Positions 1 to 9,377 of a stretch of 32,703 nucleotides of DNA are shown one piece after another. Origin of the DNA: CAYQVW01 sp964421245 (lineage in GTDB: Bacteria > Margulisbacteria > WOR-1 > XYC2-FULL-46-14); contig CAYQVW010000015.1 in assembly GCA_964421245.1 (NCBI GenBank), forward strand, positions 1 through 32,703, in the 5' to 3' direction. The stretch's first letter is position 1, and every line of letters starts with the position of its first letter. Under the pieces are notes generated by a model that saw only the letters and a program-made list of their open reading frames with translations, had not been told where the DNA came from and made no database searches. A program made the position numbers and the translations under genes.

Positions 1-26
1 GGATCATATCTTAATTTAGGCTAAAA

Positions 27-3000
27 GTGGTCCAAAGATTGGGGTCAAGCTCAGAGGTTCTTCTTGCGATTGCAGAAAGCAGAGATTCCGCCTTTGCATT
101 GTTTAGAAATCCAAAGTTAATCTCAAAGCTAGCAGAATATCCTGAGCAAGAGAGGGTTTGTTTTCTTCAGGCAGCAGCAAAACATGAAGGGCTTAGTTCT
201 AGTTATGTTTATGAGCGTGAAAGACGGTCAATGCTTCAAGTTTTACTAGAAGAACAACTTCCAGGACTTGCAGAACGATCCTCCCAGGAAGCTGAGATTG
301 TTTTAGAAACAATTGCAGCCTCTTTTGATGGGGCTCAGCTTTTAGTAACAAGACACTGGGAACACGTTAAAGGTTTTGCAGTTGCCCAAAGACTTGAAAG
401 ATTAAAGGGAGTTTTAGAGCAAGAACCGCGTTTGTCTCATCAATTAAGAGAAGAGGAGTATGAAAGAGTATTTGTTGCTCTTTTTGAATCTGACTTTAGT
501 TTAGTAAGAATTAGGGTCTTGCAGAGAGAATGTTGGGGTGAGGAGGTTCGGGGTTGGTTTGATCTGGCAGCAGTAGAGGTTGGTTCAGAATTAATGTTTG
601 ATTTTATTGCTGGCCATGATCGAAAGGAGGTTTTATCCCCTATACCAAATTTAGCAGGACATTTAGGAAGGGTGGAGCACATAATTAGAGAAGTTGCTGA
701 AGGACAAAATAATGAAGATCAGCAAAAAAGCTTTATGTTTGCAGCAAGTCATTATAAATCTGAGTGGGGAGCTGAATTTGAAAGACATAGTCTTTTTGAA
801 TCCTTATTAAGTTTCGAGCAGGGAGCAAGGGCAAAAGCTCTTGAAGAAGCGGTTAAAGCAGTTGATTTTAGGAGAGCTGAAGAATTAGTTAGCAGAAGGA
901 CGTTTCGGACTTTGACAGGTATGAATGCAAATATTCATGAAGTCCTTAGGGTAGTCAGGGATTTTTATAATCGAGATGAGATAGTTTTGTCTGTGATGAA
1001 GTATAGAGAAGCAGCAACTGAATTAGTAAGTTTCTACCTTAAAGATATTAAATATTATTCTAGAAGATCAGAAATATTACTTGAAGCAGCAAGAAACCAC
1101 TGCGAGGTTGCAGATAAAATATTGACTAAGCATAGAGGGGTTCTTAATAAATCAACTACAAGAGATAGAATTATTTTTGCCTGTCAGATGGGGACTAAAG
1201 AAAAAATGGTGCGTTTGGTTAGGGATAGTTTTAGAACTATTCTTATCTCACCAAGAAGAGAAGACCTTCTTTTAATGGCTGTAGAGCATAGAGAAGCTGC
1301 TTTATTGTTGCTTGAAAGATCCAGATGGAGAAGCATAGAAGGGAGTGAGGCGGCAGTACGTTTATCTGGATTAAAAAGAGCTTATGATCAAAATCGACGA
1401 TTGGCAAGAGAGGTTACCGATGAAGAATATTCAGATCTTTATCAGAGGTCATTTGATCCTGACTTTGATGTACAATCTCTCAGAGCAGCGCAAAAAGCTA
1501 GTTGGGGGAAAGAGGTAAGAGGATGGTTTGATCAAGCTGCTGCTGTCTTTGGAGAAAATTTTGTTTTTACCTTTTTAGGGATAAGCAATAGACATGATGC
1601 TTTAATGTTTATGCCTGAAGCGCTCGAGAAATTTAAGGGACATTCTGATACATTAAAAAATCTGATGAGCTTCGTTGCAACTACTGAAAACGTAGGTTAT
1701 TTAGGTGATAGTGTTTATGGGCGCTTTAATAATGCCATAAACAATTATTCTCCTGATTGGCATCATGAATTTGAAGCAGAAGGATCCTTTGATTCTTTGG
1801 GTAAATTTTTTAAAAAGATACAAGTAAAAAGAATGGAAGCGCTTTCGCCAGAGTTTTTGAAAAAACTAAATGAAATGGGAAGGACTAATCCTCGCAGGGC
1901 TGCTTACTATCGTGAGTTAATTGCTCATCCGACAGTAAATTTGAGAGCTGTTGTAGATATGTTGCTTTTTCCACAAAGATTTCTAAACCCAAGAATAAAA
2001 AATGATTTGAGTCCCATAGAATTAACTTATGTTGGGGATTCTGATGCTGGAATTGGAATAAGGCTTACCCCAGAGAATGTAGTAGATGATTTGGTTGATG
2101 GCAAATTGGATCATCTTCAGGCTTTTCCACCTTATAAGATGGAGAGAGAGGTTACATTGCGGGATCCAAGATATTCGGCTTCGTTAGCAAAAGTCCGTAG
2201 AAAAAGACATCAGCTTGCCGACAGTCCTTTAGCCTATTTACAAAAAGCAGCCAGAATTAAGAAATCAGAAATACGAAGAAGGGCAGAAGAAGCCCTAGTT
2301 CTTTCTTGTTGCAATCATCAAGTTGCAGTAGGCTTTATAAGAGGAAACAGTGATAATTTTAAGAGTCGTTTGAATGATGATCAGAAAGCCTCCCAACTCG
2401 ATCTTTTACTAGAACAAGGTAGCTTGGATGAAATCCTACAATTTTTATCTTTAAATAGAATGCCGCTAAATCTGCATTATTTTGTAAGACTTCGAAAAGT
2501 TAATAATGTTCTTAATCCAGACGGGGAAAGGGTGCTTCACAAGGCTGGTTCCGAAGATAAGTTAAATGCTCTTTACGTGTTGGGTTTATTAAAACAAGCT
2601 GATTTAGCAGAATTGCGCACAGAGCTTTTGACCAACGGCCCCCTTAGCGACGTAATAAGGGTTGAGGGGAGGCGACTGAAGAGAGAAGAAGAAAGACTTA
2701 GAGGTGTAGGAGAGCAAAAAACAAAATTAGTGGCAGAGATTGTTCCAAGAAGCGATGTTCGTGCAGCTACAGTTGGAAATGATACAAATTGTTGTATGAC
2801 CTTTGGAGCAGAGAATAATACAGATTATGATTTTAATCTTGGAGTCTCAATTTTTATGGTTTCGATTGAAACAAATAGTGAAGAGGGTAATCCAGAATCC
2901 AGGGTTGTTGCGCAATCAGTGTTAACTGAAAATTTTAGATCATCAAGAGGGGGAAAGGAGCTTAAACATTTTTATAGCAGATCAAATCCCCCGGTTATAT

Positions 3001-3800
3001 GTCTTGATAACGTCGAGGGAAATAACCGCTTGGCTTCAATGATTATTTTAAATAATGAAGAGCATGTTGATTCTTTTATTAAAGAGTTTTTTGCTGCCTA
3101 TCGTAATCACTTCGCTTATTTTAGAAACTCTCAAGCAGTGGTGGGTCAATGTTATAACGATTATTTACAGAGTCTTCCTGAAGTTCCAAACGACTCTAGT
3201 CCAAAATCTGTGACTTTATATACTGATAATAGTGAGGCAAATTCAAATGAGCTTTTGTCTCAGAGAGAGGGTGCGCCACCTCCTCTTAATAAAGCGGTGG
3301 GGGTTCACTCAATAAATTATAAAGATTCCTGGCCCGTTTCTTTTATTGAAAAGAAGAGTTATCCAAAATCGTTTCATAATGGATTATCTGAGTTAAGGAA
3401 TGTTTTAATGGCTTCACAGATGGTTTCGGTCAGAGAAAATATTCCGGAATTAACTTTGGGATATTTTGATGAGGCAGGAGTGCTTAGAGGATATTTGTTA
3501 GCTTATCTTGCAGAGGATAGGGGAGGGAATGATGTTTTGTATATTCACGATACTGCAGTTATGCCGAAGTTACAGGGAAAAGGGATATATAAGCAACTAA
3601 AGCAGGATTTTTTTAGACGCGTTAAAGCCTCTCCGCGTTTAAGGGATTTAGAAATAGTGTTAATTGTGAGAAAAAGGACTTATGAATTGAACAAGAAGAA
3701 TGCAGCAAAATGGGGTTATCAAATTGTATCTGAGGATCCGATAAAGGAAAAAGGAGAAAAGAGAAGAGTGATTAGGATGCGAATGGCTAGTCCTGCTTGA
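27..3800 (+). CDS. Large protein with duplicated helical module and C-terminal GNAT acetyltransferase domain
   Basis: A 1257-residue protein with no signal peptide or membrane segment, so probably cytoplasmic. The C-terminal ~150 residues look like a GNAT N-acetyltransferase: a strand-rich segment around 1140-1175 leads into an acetyl-CoA loop with the pattern QGKGIY near residues 1183-1188. The rest is mainly helical and contains an internal duplication: the block with WGEEVRGWFD near residue 169 recurs as WGKEVRGWFD near 492, and similarity extends upstream (EEEYERVF versus DEEYSDLY) and downstream. Residues 916-923 (VGNDTNCC) form a conserved-looking patch before the GNAT domain whose role I do not recognise. 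An in-frame stop at 12-14 means the gene is complete if it starts at GTG 27; the only ribosome-site hint is AGG at 18-20. Substrate and function are unknown. Confidence 0.7.
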   Translation: MVQRLGSSSEVLLAIAESRDSAFALFRNPKLISKLAEYPEQERVCFLQAAAKHEGLSSSYVYERERRSMLQVLLEEQLPGLAERSSQEAEIVLETIAASFDGAQLLVTRHWEHVKGFAVAQRLERLKGVLEQEPRLSHQLREEEYERVFVALFESDFSLVRIRVLQRECWGEEVRGWFDLAAVEVGSELMFDFIAGHDRKEVLSPIPNLAGHLGRVEHIIREVAEGQNNEDQQKSFMFAASHYKSEWGAEFERHSLFESLLSFEQGARAKALEEAVKAVDFRRAEELVSRRTFRTLTGMNANIHEVLRVVRDFYNRDEIVLSVMKYREAATELVSFYLKDIKYYSRRSEILLEAARNHCEVADKILTKHRGVLNKSTTRDRIIFACQMGTKEKMVRLVRDSFRTILISPRREDLLLMAVEHREAALLLLERSRWRSIEGSEAAVRLSGLKRAYDQNRRLAREVTDEEYSDLYQRSFDPDFDVQSLRAAQKASWGKEVRGWFDQAAAVFGENFVFTFLGISNRHDALMFMPEALEKFKGHSDTLKNLMSFVATTENVGYLGDSVYGRFNNAINNYSPDWHHEFEAEGSFDSLGKFFKKIQVKRMEALSPEFLKKLNEMGRTNPRRAAYYRELIAHPTVNLRAVVDMLLFPQRFLNPRIKNDLSPIELTYVGDSDAGIGIRLTPENVVDDLVDGKLDHLQAFPPYKMEREVTLRDPRYSASLAKVRRKRHQLADSPLAYLQKAARIKKSEIRRRAEEALVLSCCNHQVAVGFIRGNSDNFKSRLNDDQKASQLDLLLEQGSLDEILQFLSLNRMPLNLHYFVRLRKVNNVLNPDGERVLHKAGSEDKLNALYVLGLLKQADLAELRTELLTNGPLSDVIRVEGRRLKREEERLRGVGEQKTKLVAEIVPRSDVRAATVGNDTNCCMTFGAENNTDYDFNLGVSIFMVSIETNSEEGNPESRVVAQSVLTENFRSSRGGKELKHFYSRSNPPVICLDNVEGNNRLASMIILNNEEHVDSFIKEFFAAYRNHFAYFRNSQAVVGQCYNDYLQSLPEVPNDSSPKSVTLYTDNSEANSNELLSQREGAPPPLNKAVGVHSINYKDSWPVSFIEKKSYPKSFHNGLSELRNVLMASQMVSVRENIPELTLGYFDEAGVLRGYLLAYLAEDRGGNDVLYIHDTAVMPKLQGKGIYKQLKQDFFRRVKASPRLRDLEIVLIVRKRTYELNKKNAAKWGYQIVSEDPIKEKGEKRRVIRMRMASPA

Positions 3801-3825
3801 TCTAACCCTGAAAATTTGTTATAAC
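3797..3825 (+). promoter_or_regulatory. Promoter of the secretion-like operon, near-leaderless
   Basis: TTGATC at 3797-3802 and TATAAC at 3820-3825 are separated by 17 bp. The -10 ends 10 nt before ATG 3836, and no Shine-Dalgarno lies between, so transcription should begin at or just before the start codon. The -35 overlaps the stop codon of the upstream gene. Confidence 0.5.
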
Positions 3826-3835
3826 TATCCTAATA

Positions 3836-6349
3836 ATGAAAAAAGTCCTGCTTGCCTCCGCATTTATTTTTATTGCGTTAGTTGCTTCTGCGGCAACTAC
3901 TGATTGGTCGTTCACGACTTCTTCAAACTATGCTTATGACAGCAATATAGAAATATCTTCAGGTACGGCCAAATTGAAAACCGATTTTTTTGATGCCAAC
4001 TGGCAATATCGTCAACCGGTGACCATAGATAATACTAGCAATTCAAATGAATTATCCGATTATCAAGTCAGGTTAAAAATCACTAGTAGTAATTCTGATT
4101 TTTGGTCCAATATTGAATCAAGTGGAGACAGTATTCGTTTTGCTGATTCTGATAAAAGTACGCTATTAGATTTTTGGCTACATGATTTTGATTATTCTGG
4201 ACAATCAGCCGAAATCTGGATTGAGGTTCCAACCATTGAGGCTTCGTCGAGTGAAACAATATATTTGTATTATGGTAATTCTTCTGCCAGCAGTCTAAGT
4301 AATGGTGAGAACACTTTTTTGTTCTTTGATGATTTTAATGATAACAGTATTGATAGCACAAAATGGACCGAAATTGATATCTCTGCCAACGAAATTACTG
4401 AGGCAGAAAACAGGCTTGCTTTTACCCGCACTACCAATGGAACCTGGAATAAGGGGTTAATTTGTAATACTGAATTTTCTCGATCAGATTTGAGTTTTGA
4501 ATTTGATTATGAATGGGTAATAAATAGTTCAGGGTCTGACGCAGTTATGTTTGGTTGGCATGATAATGGGATTAATCCTAGATATAGCTACTTAGTTTAC
4601 GGTTTTTATCATCCGGGGAATGAGCGCACATATATTTATGAGGATAACGTTTATAAACCGGGGGCAACAGGCAATTGGCTTGTATCTATAGATTATGATA
4701 TCAGGGTCAGAATGAGAGCAAGTGGTGGTGCTTATTATGAACAGAGTACTTCAGGGGGGAATAGCTGGGTAACAAATTATACTTCAACTTATTCGACCGA
4801 GGGTGATTTAAAACCGGGTTTCGCTTTTCATTCCGGTACCCATAGGTTTGATAATGCAAGAGTTAGGAAATGGACTGATACAGAGCCTAGTTTAAGTTGT
4901 GGTGCACAAGAGGGAGGGTATTATACCGATAATCCTTCTATTCGACCGATTGTTTCAGAATTTATGGAGTTTCAGACAATTTCTTCTTTGACAGAAGTTG
5001 CAACAAAAGATGGTGGTGAAATAAAATATATCCTATCGAATGATAAAGGATCAACTTGGATTTATTATAATACAACAACTGCTACTTGGGCTGCTTCTGA
5101 TGGGACCTATGCACAAGCAAATACAACCGGCGAAGTTAATTCAAATATTATCTCTTTTCCAACAGGAGATGGATTCTTTTTGTTTAAGGCCTTTTTACAT
5201 TCGGATGGAACACAGGGAGTAGAACTAGATTCAGTAACTGTGCAATCTCACATGTTGACTCCAGAAGTGTCATCTTTTATTCCGGCAAACGGGGCTGTCA
5301 ATGTTGCAGTAGGCAGTACCATTTCTGTAGTATTTAGTCACGCTATGGATCAGACTTCTGTTGAGAATGCCATTTCGGTCGTATCCACCTTAAATAACAA
5401 TAATCAATCTACAAGCGAGACAATATCTGGAACCTTTAGTTGGAGTGATGTTAGAACGGTTGTTTTTACTCCAACAACTGCATTAAATAAGGGATACACT
5501 TATCAAGTTACAGTTTCTACAGGTGCGAAGACCACGGGAAATTATCCAATGGTGGCATCAAGTACCTTTAGTTTTAGGACGGTTGTTGATCATGAAAAGG
5601 GGAGTGTTTTTGAAAGCACGGATCAAAAGGCAAAGGTAGAACTTGATGCCGATGCGTTAAGTGTTGATGGTTATGTGTTGATTAATCGGGATCCGATAAA
5701 TGATCCGGTGGTGATAGCATCAGCCTCAATTCAATCTGCAAACGACAAGACAGATGTAGATGGAAACCAATATGTTTTTCCGATTACTTCATCAATCACG
5801 GAGTTTATTGCCTATAATTCAGGGGGGGATAGAGTAACTGATAATTTTGATGCGCCGGCAACAGTTACTCTATACTATGATGATTTGGATAATGATGGTT
5901 TTGTTGATAGTACAACTCCCCCAGCAAAAGGGGCGGATTTATTAATTTATAGGTTGGATGAAACAAATAATTTATGGGTTAGGGTTCCGGGTTCATCAGT
6001 TGATACAGATAGTAAGAGTGTTAGTGTTCGGGTTTTACATTTTTCGGTCTACACATTAATGTCTTCTCCCTCACTTGATCTTAATACTGCTTATGCTTAT
6101 CCGGTACCATTTAAACCAGGAGAAGGACATACTACTATTACATTTACAAACCTGGCTTCTGAATGTACTATTAGAGTCTACACGATTAGCGGGAGTCTTG
6201 TTGCTTCGTTGAATGAGACGGATGGGGATGGGCAATATAGCTGGAATGTTAAAAATTCGGATGGATTTGACTTAGTCTCCGGGATTTATATGTATCATAT
6301 AAGAAGTGCTAATGATGTTAAAGTTGGTAAAATTATGGTGGTAAGATGA
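3836..6349 (+). CDS. Secreted DUF2341 / Ig-like protein with C-terminal FlgD-Ig (type IX-like) sorting domain
   Basis: An 837-residue exported protein. Residues 1-20 are a signal peptide ending ASA. Residues about 55-170 match DUF2341: W-x-x-R at the start, then a G-D-S-I-R-F-A-D segment, IYLYYGN and FFDDFND. A lectin/laminin-G-like stretch follows to about 360. Residues about 475-585 look like a bacterial Ig-like (Big_5, SbsA-type) domain, with PANGAVNV and FTPTTALNKGYTYQV. The last ~85 residues (AYPVPFKPG ... SGIYMYHI ... GKIMVVR) are a FlgD-Ig/type IX secretion-like C-terminal domain. Such proteins are usually surface-exposed and sugar- or surface-binding; no catalytic domain is evident. 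It is the first gene of an operon; its stop codon overlaps the next start (ATGA). Confidence 0.8.
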   Translation: MKKVLLASAFIFIALVASAATTDWSFTTSSNYAYDSNIEISSGTAKLKTDFFDANWQYRQPVTIDNTSNSNELSDYQVRLKITSSNSDFWSNIESSGDSIRFADSDKSTLLDFWLHDFDYSGQSAEIWIEVPTIEASSSETIYLYYGNSSASSLSNGENTFLFFDDFNDNSIDSTKWTEIDISANEITEAENRLAFTRTTNGTWNKGLICNTEFSRSDLSFEFDYEWVINSSGSDAVMFGWHDNGINPRYSYLVYGFYHPGNERTYIYEDNVYKPGATGNWLVSIDYDIRVRMRASGGAYYEQSTSGGNSWVTNYTSTYSTEGDLKPGFAFHSGTHRFDNARVRKWTDTEPSLSCGAQEGGYYTDNPSIRPIVSEFMEFQTISSLTEVATKDGGEIKYILSNDKGSTWIYYNTTTATWAASDGTYAQANTTGEVNSNIISFPTGDGFFLFKAFLHSDGTQGVELDSVTVQSHMLTPEVSSFIPANGAVNVAVGSTISVVFSHAMDQTSVENAISVVSTLNNNNQSTSETISGTFSWSDVRTVVFTPTTALNKGYTYQVTVSTGAKTTGNYPMVASSTFSFRTVVDHEKGSVFESTDQKAKVELDADALSVDGYVLINRDPINDPVVIASASIQSANDKTDVDGNQYVFPITSSITEFIAYNSGGDRVTDNFDAPATVTLYYDDLDNDGFVDSTTPPAKGADLLIYRLDETNNLWVRVPGSSVDTDSKSVSVRVLHFSVYTLMSSPSLDLNTAYAYPVPFKPGEGHTTITFTNLASECTIRVYTISGSLVASLNETDGDGQYSWNVKNSDGFDLVSGIYMYHIRSANDVKVGKIMVVR

Positions 6350-6684
6350 TAAGAAAGCTTTTATTTATATTATTTGTTATTACAATAATAGTTACGGGTG
6401 CATATGCTGGAGAATTGAGCGATGTTTTTGCATATCCGGTCCCGTTTCGTCCAAGTGCAGGGCATGCTACAATAATGTTTTCTAATTTGTCATCCGTATG
6501 TACAATTCGAGTTTTTACAATGAGCGGTAAATTAATCCAAACATTATCCGAAAGTGATGGGGATGGATTGTATAGTTGGGATGTTTTAAATGCAGATGGA
6601 TCAGATTTGGCATCAGGAGTTTATTTGTACCATGTAAAAAGCTCATCTGACTCAAAAATTGGTAGAATAATTGTTAACAGATAA
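6346..6684 (+). CDS. Orphan sorting domain: signal peptide plus FlgD-Ig/type IX-like C-terminal domain
   Basis: A 112-residue protein consisting of a signal peptide (residues 1-21, cleavage after AYA) followed almost at once by a single domain closely similar to the last ~85 residues of the upstream protein: AYPVPFRPS, CTIRVFTMSG, DGDGLYSWDV, SGVYLYHV and GRIIVNR all have counterparts there. The start overlaps the upstream stop by 4 nt (ATGA), implying coupled translation. With no passenger, it could be a decoy, pilot or structural partner for a secretion apparatus, or a remnant of a larger protein. The clean signal peptide and intact frame favour a functional small protein. Confidence 0.75.
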   Translation: MIRKLLFILFVITIIVTGAYAGELSDVFAYPVPFRPSAGHATIMFSNLSSVCTIRVFTMSGKLIQTLSESDGDGLYSWDVLNADGSDLASGVYLYHVKSSSDSKIGRIIVNR

Positions 6685-6694
6685 AGGGGAAAAC

Positions 6695-7957
6695 ATGAAG
6701 AGAATTCTTATATTAGGCTTTTTAGTTTTTTGTATTTTTATTTCCAGGGTTGATGCGAGGTCAGCTGGAAACAATGCTGCCGAATTCTTGAATATTGGGG
6801 TTGGGGCAGGTCCGGTTGGAATGGGAGAGGCGAATTCTGCTATGGCAAGTGGTGCGGATGGTGTTTTTTATAACCCCGCTGCAATAGCTGATCAAAAATT
6901 GGTTGAAATTAATTCTATGCACAGTGATTGGTTTTCTGATACTACTTATCAATATTTTGGATTGGTAGTACCAGTCAATAAGATAGGACCAATGGGAATA
7001 AGTTATAATGCTCTAAATTATGGAAGCATTCCTGCCTATACCTCAAGCGGAACAAGAACTGGGGAAGTAACGGCACTTGATAGCTTAGTGACCTTATCAT
7101 GGGCAAAAAGGATTAATAAAAAGTTGGCCTGGGGATTGAATTTAAAATATATAAGTCAAAAGCTTGATACAACAACAGCTAATTCAATCGCGGCCGATCT
7201 CGGCTTAAAATACAATTTAAACCAGAGAGTGACATTAGCAATTGTTACAAAAAATCAACTTGCCAAACTTAAATATATTTCTGCAGAAGCCTCTGTTCCG
7301 TCACCGATAGTTCTTGGCTTGGCTTTTTCTCCTTTTATAGTCGATGACCTTAGTTTTTCTCTTGATTATAATATGATGCAAAGGGAGGATAATTATTTAA
7401 ACCTTGGAGCAGAATACTCTTTTAATAATTATTTTGCCTTGCGCTTTGGTTCTTCAAAGTCAAAATTACAGGGTGGAGTTGGATTCACTTCGCCATTTTT
7501 TGAGTTGGATTATGCATATGTTCCATATGAAGATTTAGGGGCTACTCATCGAGTTAGCTTTACTTTAAGTTTTGGTGTTAGCAAAGAGAAAGAGAAGAAA
7601 CGTTACTACAAAGAAGGAAAACAGCTCTATAGAAAGAAAAAATATCTTGATGCTTTGGTTATATTCAAAAAAATAATTGAAATTGATCCTCTTGATCAGG
7701 ATAGTCGAGAGTTTATTAACAGGATTGTTGAAGAGATGAGGCGCGAAACACTCCAGGAAAAAGTAAAAGCCTTGATTGCTCAAAAAAAGAGGGCTCGAGA
7801 ACTATTGGAGCAGGCGGTTGTGGCATTTCAGGAAAAAGATTATCAAAAATCTGAAGAGTTAATTGAGCAGGCATTAAAACATGCCCCAAAAAACAAAGCG
7901 GCCCTAAAATTGCAAAAAAGAATTAAAATGATTAAGAAAATCGAAAAGGGGAATTAA
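6695..7957 (+). CDS. PorV/PorQ-like outer-membrane barrel with C-terminal TPR region
   Basis: The start is set at ATG 6695, preceded by AAAGGGGA at 6683-6690, rather than the TTG at 6671. The product is 420 residues. A signal peptide (to about residue 20) precedes the family-typical N-terminus: A-x-F-L-N-I-G-V-G-A-G-P-V-G-M-G-E-A and GVFYNPAAIA. Residues about 25-295 alternate in the manner of amphipathic beta strands, as in the PorV/PorQ (UPF0164) family related to FadL. Residues about 300-415 form TPR-like helices (EGKQLYRKKKYLDALVIFKK, then AVVAFQEKDYQKSEELIEQAL). If both barrel ends face inward, the TPRs are periplasmic. PorV proteins in type IX systems act as shuttles for sorting-domain substrates, which fits the two upstream genes. 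Confidence 0.8.
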   Translation: MKRILILGFLVFCIFISRVDARSAGNNAAEFLNIGVGAGPVGMGEANSAMASGADGVFYNPAAIADQKLVEINSMHSDWFSDTTYQYFGLVVPVNKIGPMGISYNALNYGSIPAYTSSGTRTGEVTALDSLVTLSWAKRINKKLAWGLNLKYISQKLDTTTANSIAADLGLKYNLNQRVTLAIVTKNQLAKLKYISAEASVPSPIVLGLAFSPFIVDDLSFSLDYNMMQREDNYLNLGAEYSFNNYFALRFGSSKSKLQGGVGFTSPFFELDYAYVPYEDLGATHRVSFTLSFGVSKEKEKKRYYKEGKQLYRKKKYLDALVIFKKIIEIDPLDQDSREFINRIVEEMRRETLQEKVKALIAQKKRARELLEQAVVAFQEKDYQKSEELIEQALKHAPKNKAALKLQKRIKMIKKIEKGN

Positions 7958-7958
7958 T

Positions 7959-9377
7959 ATGAGAACAAGAGTTATATTTTTATTTTTGGCACTATTATTA
8001 TTCGTGTCGCCTATGATTCAAGCCCTAACCGCGGATGAATATTTTGAGTTTGCTTCAACCAAATATCTTGAAGGAGACAATAATGGGGCTCTTAGTGAAA
8101 TCCAGAAGGCTTTGGCTATAGATAAATCCCATGCTGGTGCGCTTGAGTTAAAAGCTGTAATTTCTCAAGAGATGGCGATACAAACTCCGCTTGAAAAAGT
8201 TCTTGTTTCTCCAACGGTTACAATTCCCAAGCCTGAGAGTAAAGAAAAGGTTGTAATAAAGAAGGTTGTTGAGCCTCCAGTTGTTATTGAAAAAGTTATT
8301 GAAAGGATTGTTGAAAAGAGGGTTGAGGTGCCAGCCCAAAAGACCAAGCAGCGGATAAAGGATGGGAGGTTTGATGTTTTCATTGTGGGAACTACTTTTT
8401 CTATTATTATAGGTGCTTTATTGGCTCTTCTTGTAGGGAAAATTATTTATGGATGGTTTCATTCTTCCTACGTATATTGCAGTGAGTGTAGAGCTGTAAA
8501 TCAGAAAACTACCGAGTTTTGTAAAAAATGTGGATTAAGGTTAAGGGCAGCTCAATTTACCGATGAGCAAAAACATTGGTTTGACAAGTTTCACTGGAAA
8601 AAGAATCCCTTTACACTAAATGTAATGCCAAATACTTATGCTGGGCATCAAACAGAAATAGCAATTATTGAAGAGAAATTGAATACCTTAAGTGGTCATA
8701 TTTTAGTTGTTGGTGGTCTTGGGACAGGCAAGACAACTCTGCTTCAATTATTAGAAATGCATCTAAAAAGTAAGTTTGAAACAATTTATCTTGTTCGTCC
8801 TCCTTCCCGTCCAGAAGAAGTAATAGATCTTATTGCGGCAACTATATCAAAAAAGACCAAAGACACCAGAAAATACTCTGTATATGAGTTTAGGAGCCTA
8901 TGCAAAAAATACAAGAAAAACATACTAATTCTTTTAGACGAAGCTCACGAATTAAATGATAAGATTGAACAGTTTATAAGAATACTCGGAGATTTACACA
9001 ATGTATTTTTGGTATTAGCGGGTCTTCCTCAAACAAGAGAATGTTTAAAGAGGGATTTACCAGCTTTATTTGACCGTATTGTTGAAAGCATTCTTCTTGG
9101 GGCACTTAGCCGCGAAGAAACTAAGGAATTAATTCAGAAAAGAATTTTAAACGTTTCTGGCAAAGGGCTTGGGCCTTTTACCGTTGCTGCAGTTGATAAG
9201 ATATATGATATTGGTTTTGGGATTCCAAGGGGAATACTAAAGATTTGTGACTGGGTTACAACACAAGCGATTAAGGAAAATAAAACCCAGATTGATGCAG
9301 CAGATATTATAAAATATAATGAGGAAATGAAAAGAATAAAACTACGTGACAATGGTGGTGAAAATAAAAATGGGTAA
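7959..9377 (+). CDS. Membrane-anchored ExeA-like AAA ATPase with periplasmic TPR and cytoplasmic zinc ribbon
   Basis: A 472-residue protein with an unusual order of parts. A signal-like hydrophobic N-terminus (1-22, ending IQA) precedes a TPR unit (about 25-60). A Val/Lys/Glu/Pro-rich linker follows (about 75-130), then a membrane helix (about 139-161), a zinc ribbon with Cys174, Cys177, Cys188 and Cys191, and an ATPase from about 200. The ATPase has Walker A GGLGTGKTT (252-260), Walker B with Asp327-Glu328, and a downstream LAGLPQTRE. The FHWKKNPF entry motif and overall pattern match the ExeA/GspA AAA family, linked to secretin assembly in type II secretion. The topology implies the TPR is periplasmic and the ATPase cytoplasmic. 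It starts 1 nt after the barrel gene, with a GGGGA ribosome site. Confidence 0.78.
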   Translation: MRTRVIFLFLALLLFVSPMIQALTADEYFEFASTKYLEGDNNGALSEIQKALAIDKSHAGALELKAVISQEMAIQTPLEKVLVSPTVTIPKPESKEKVVIKKVVEPPVVIEKVIERIVEKRVEVPAQKTKQRIKDGRFDVFIVGTTFSIIIGALLALLVGKIIYGWFHSSYVYCSECRAVNQKTTEFCKKCGLRLRAAQFTDEQKHWFDKFHWKKNPFTLNVMPNTYAGHQTEIAIIEEKLNTLSGHILVVGGLGTGKTTLLQLLEMHLKSKFETIYLVRPPSRPEEVIDLIAATISKKTKDTRKYSVYEFRSLCKKYKKNILILLDEAHELNDKIEQFIRILGDLHNVFLVLAGLPQTRECLKRDLPALFDRIVESILLGALSREETKELIQKRILNVSGKGLGPFTVAAVDKIYDIGFGIPRGILKICDWVTTQAIKENKTQIDAADIIKYNEEMKRIKLRDNGGENKNG

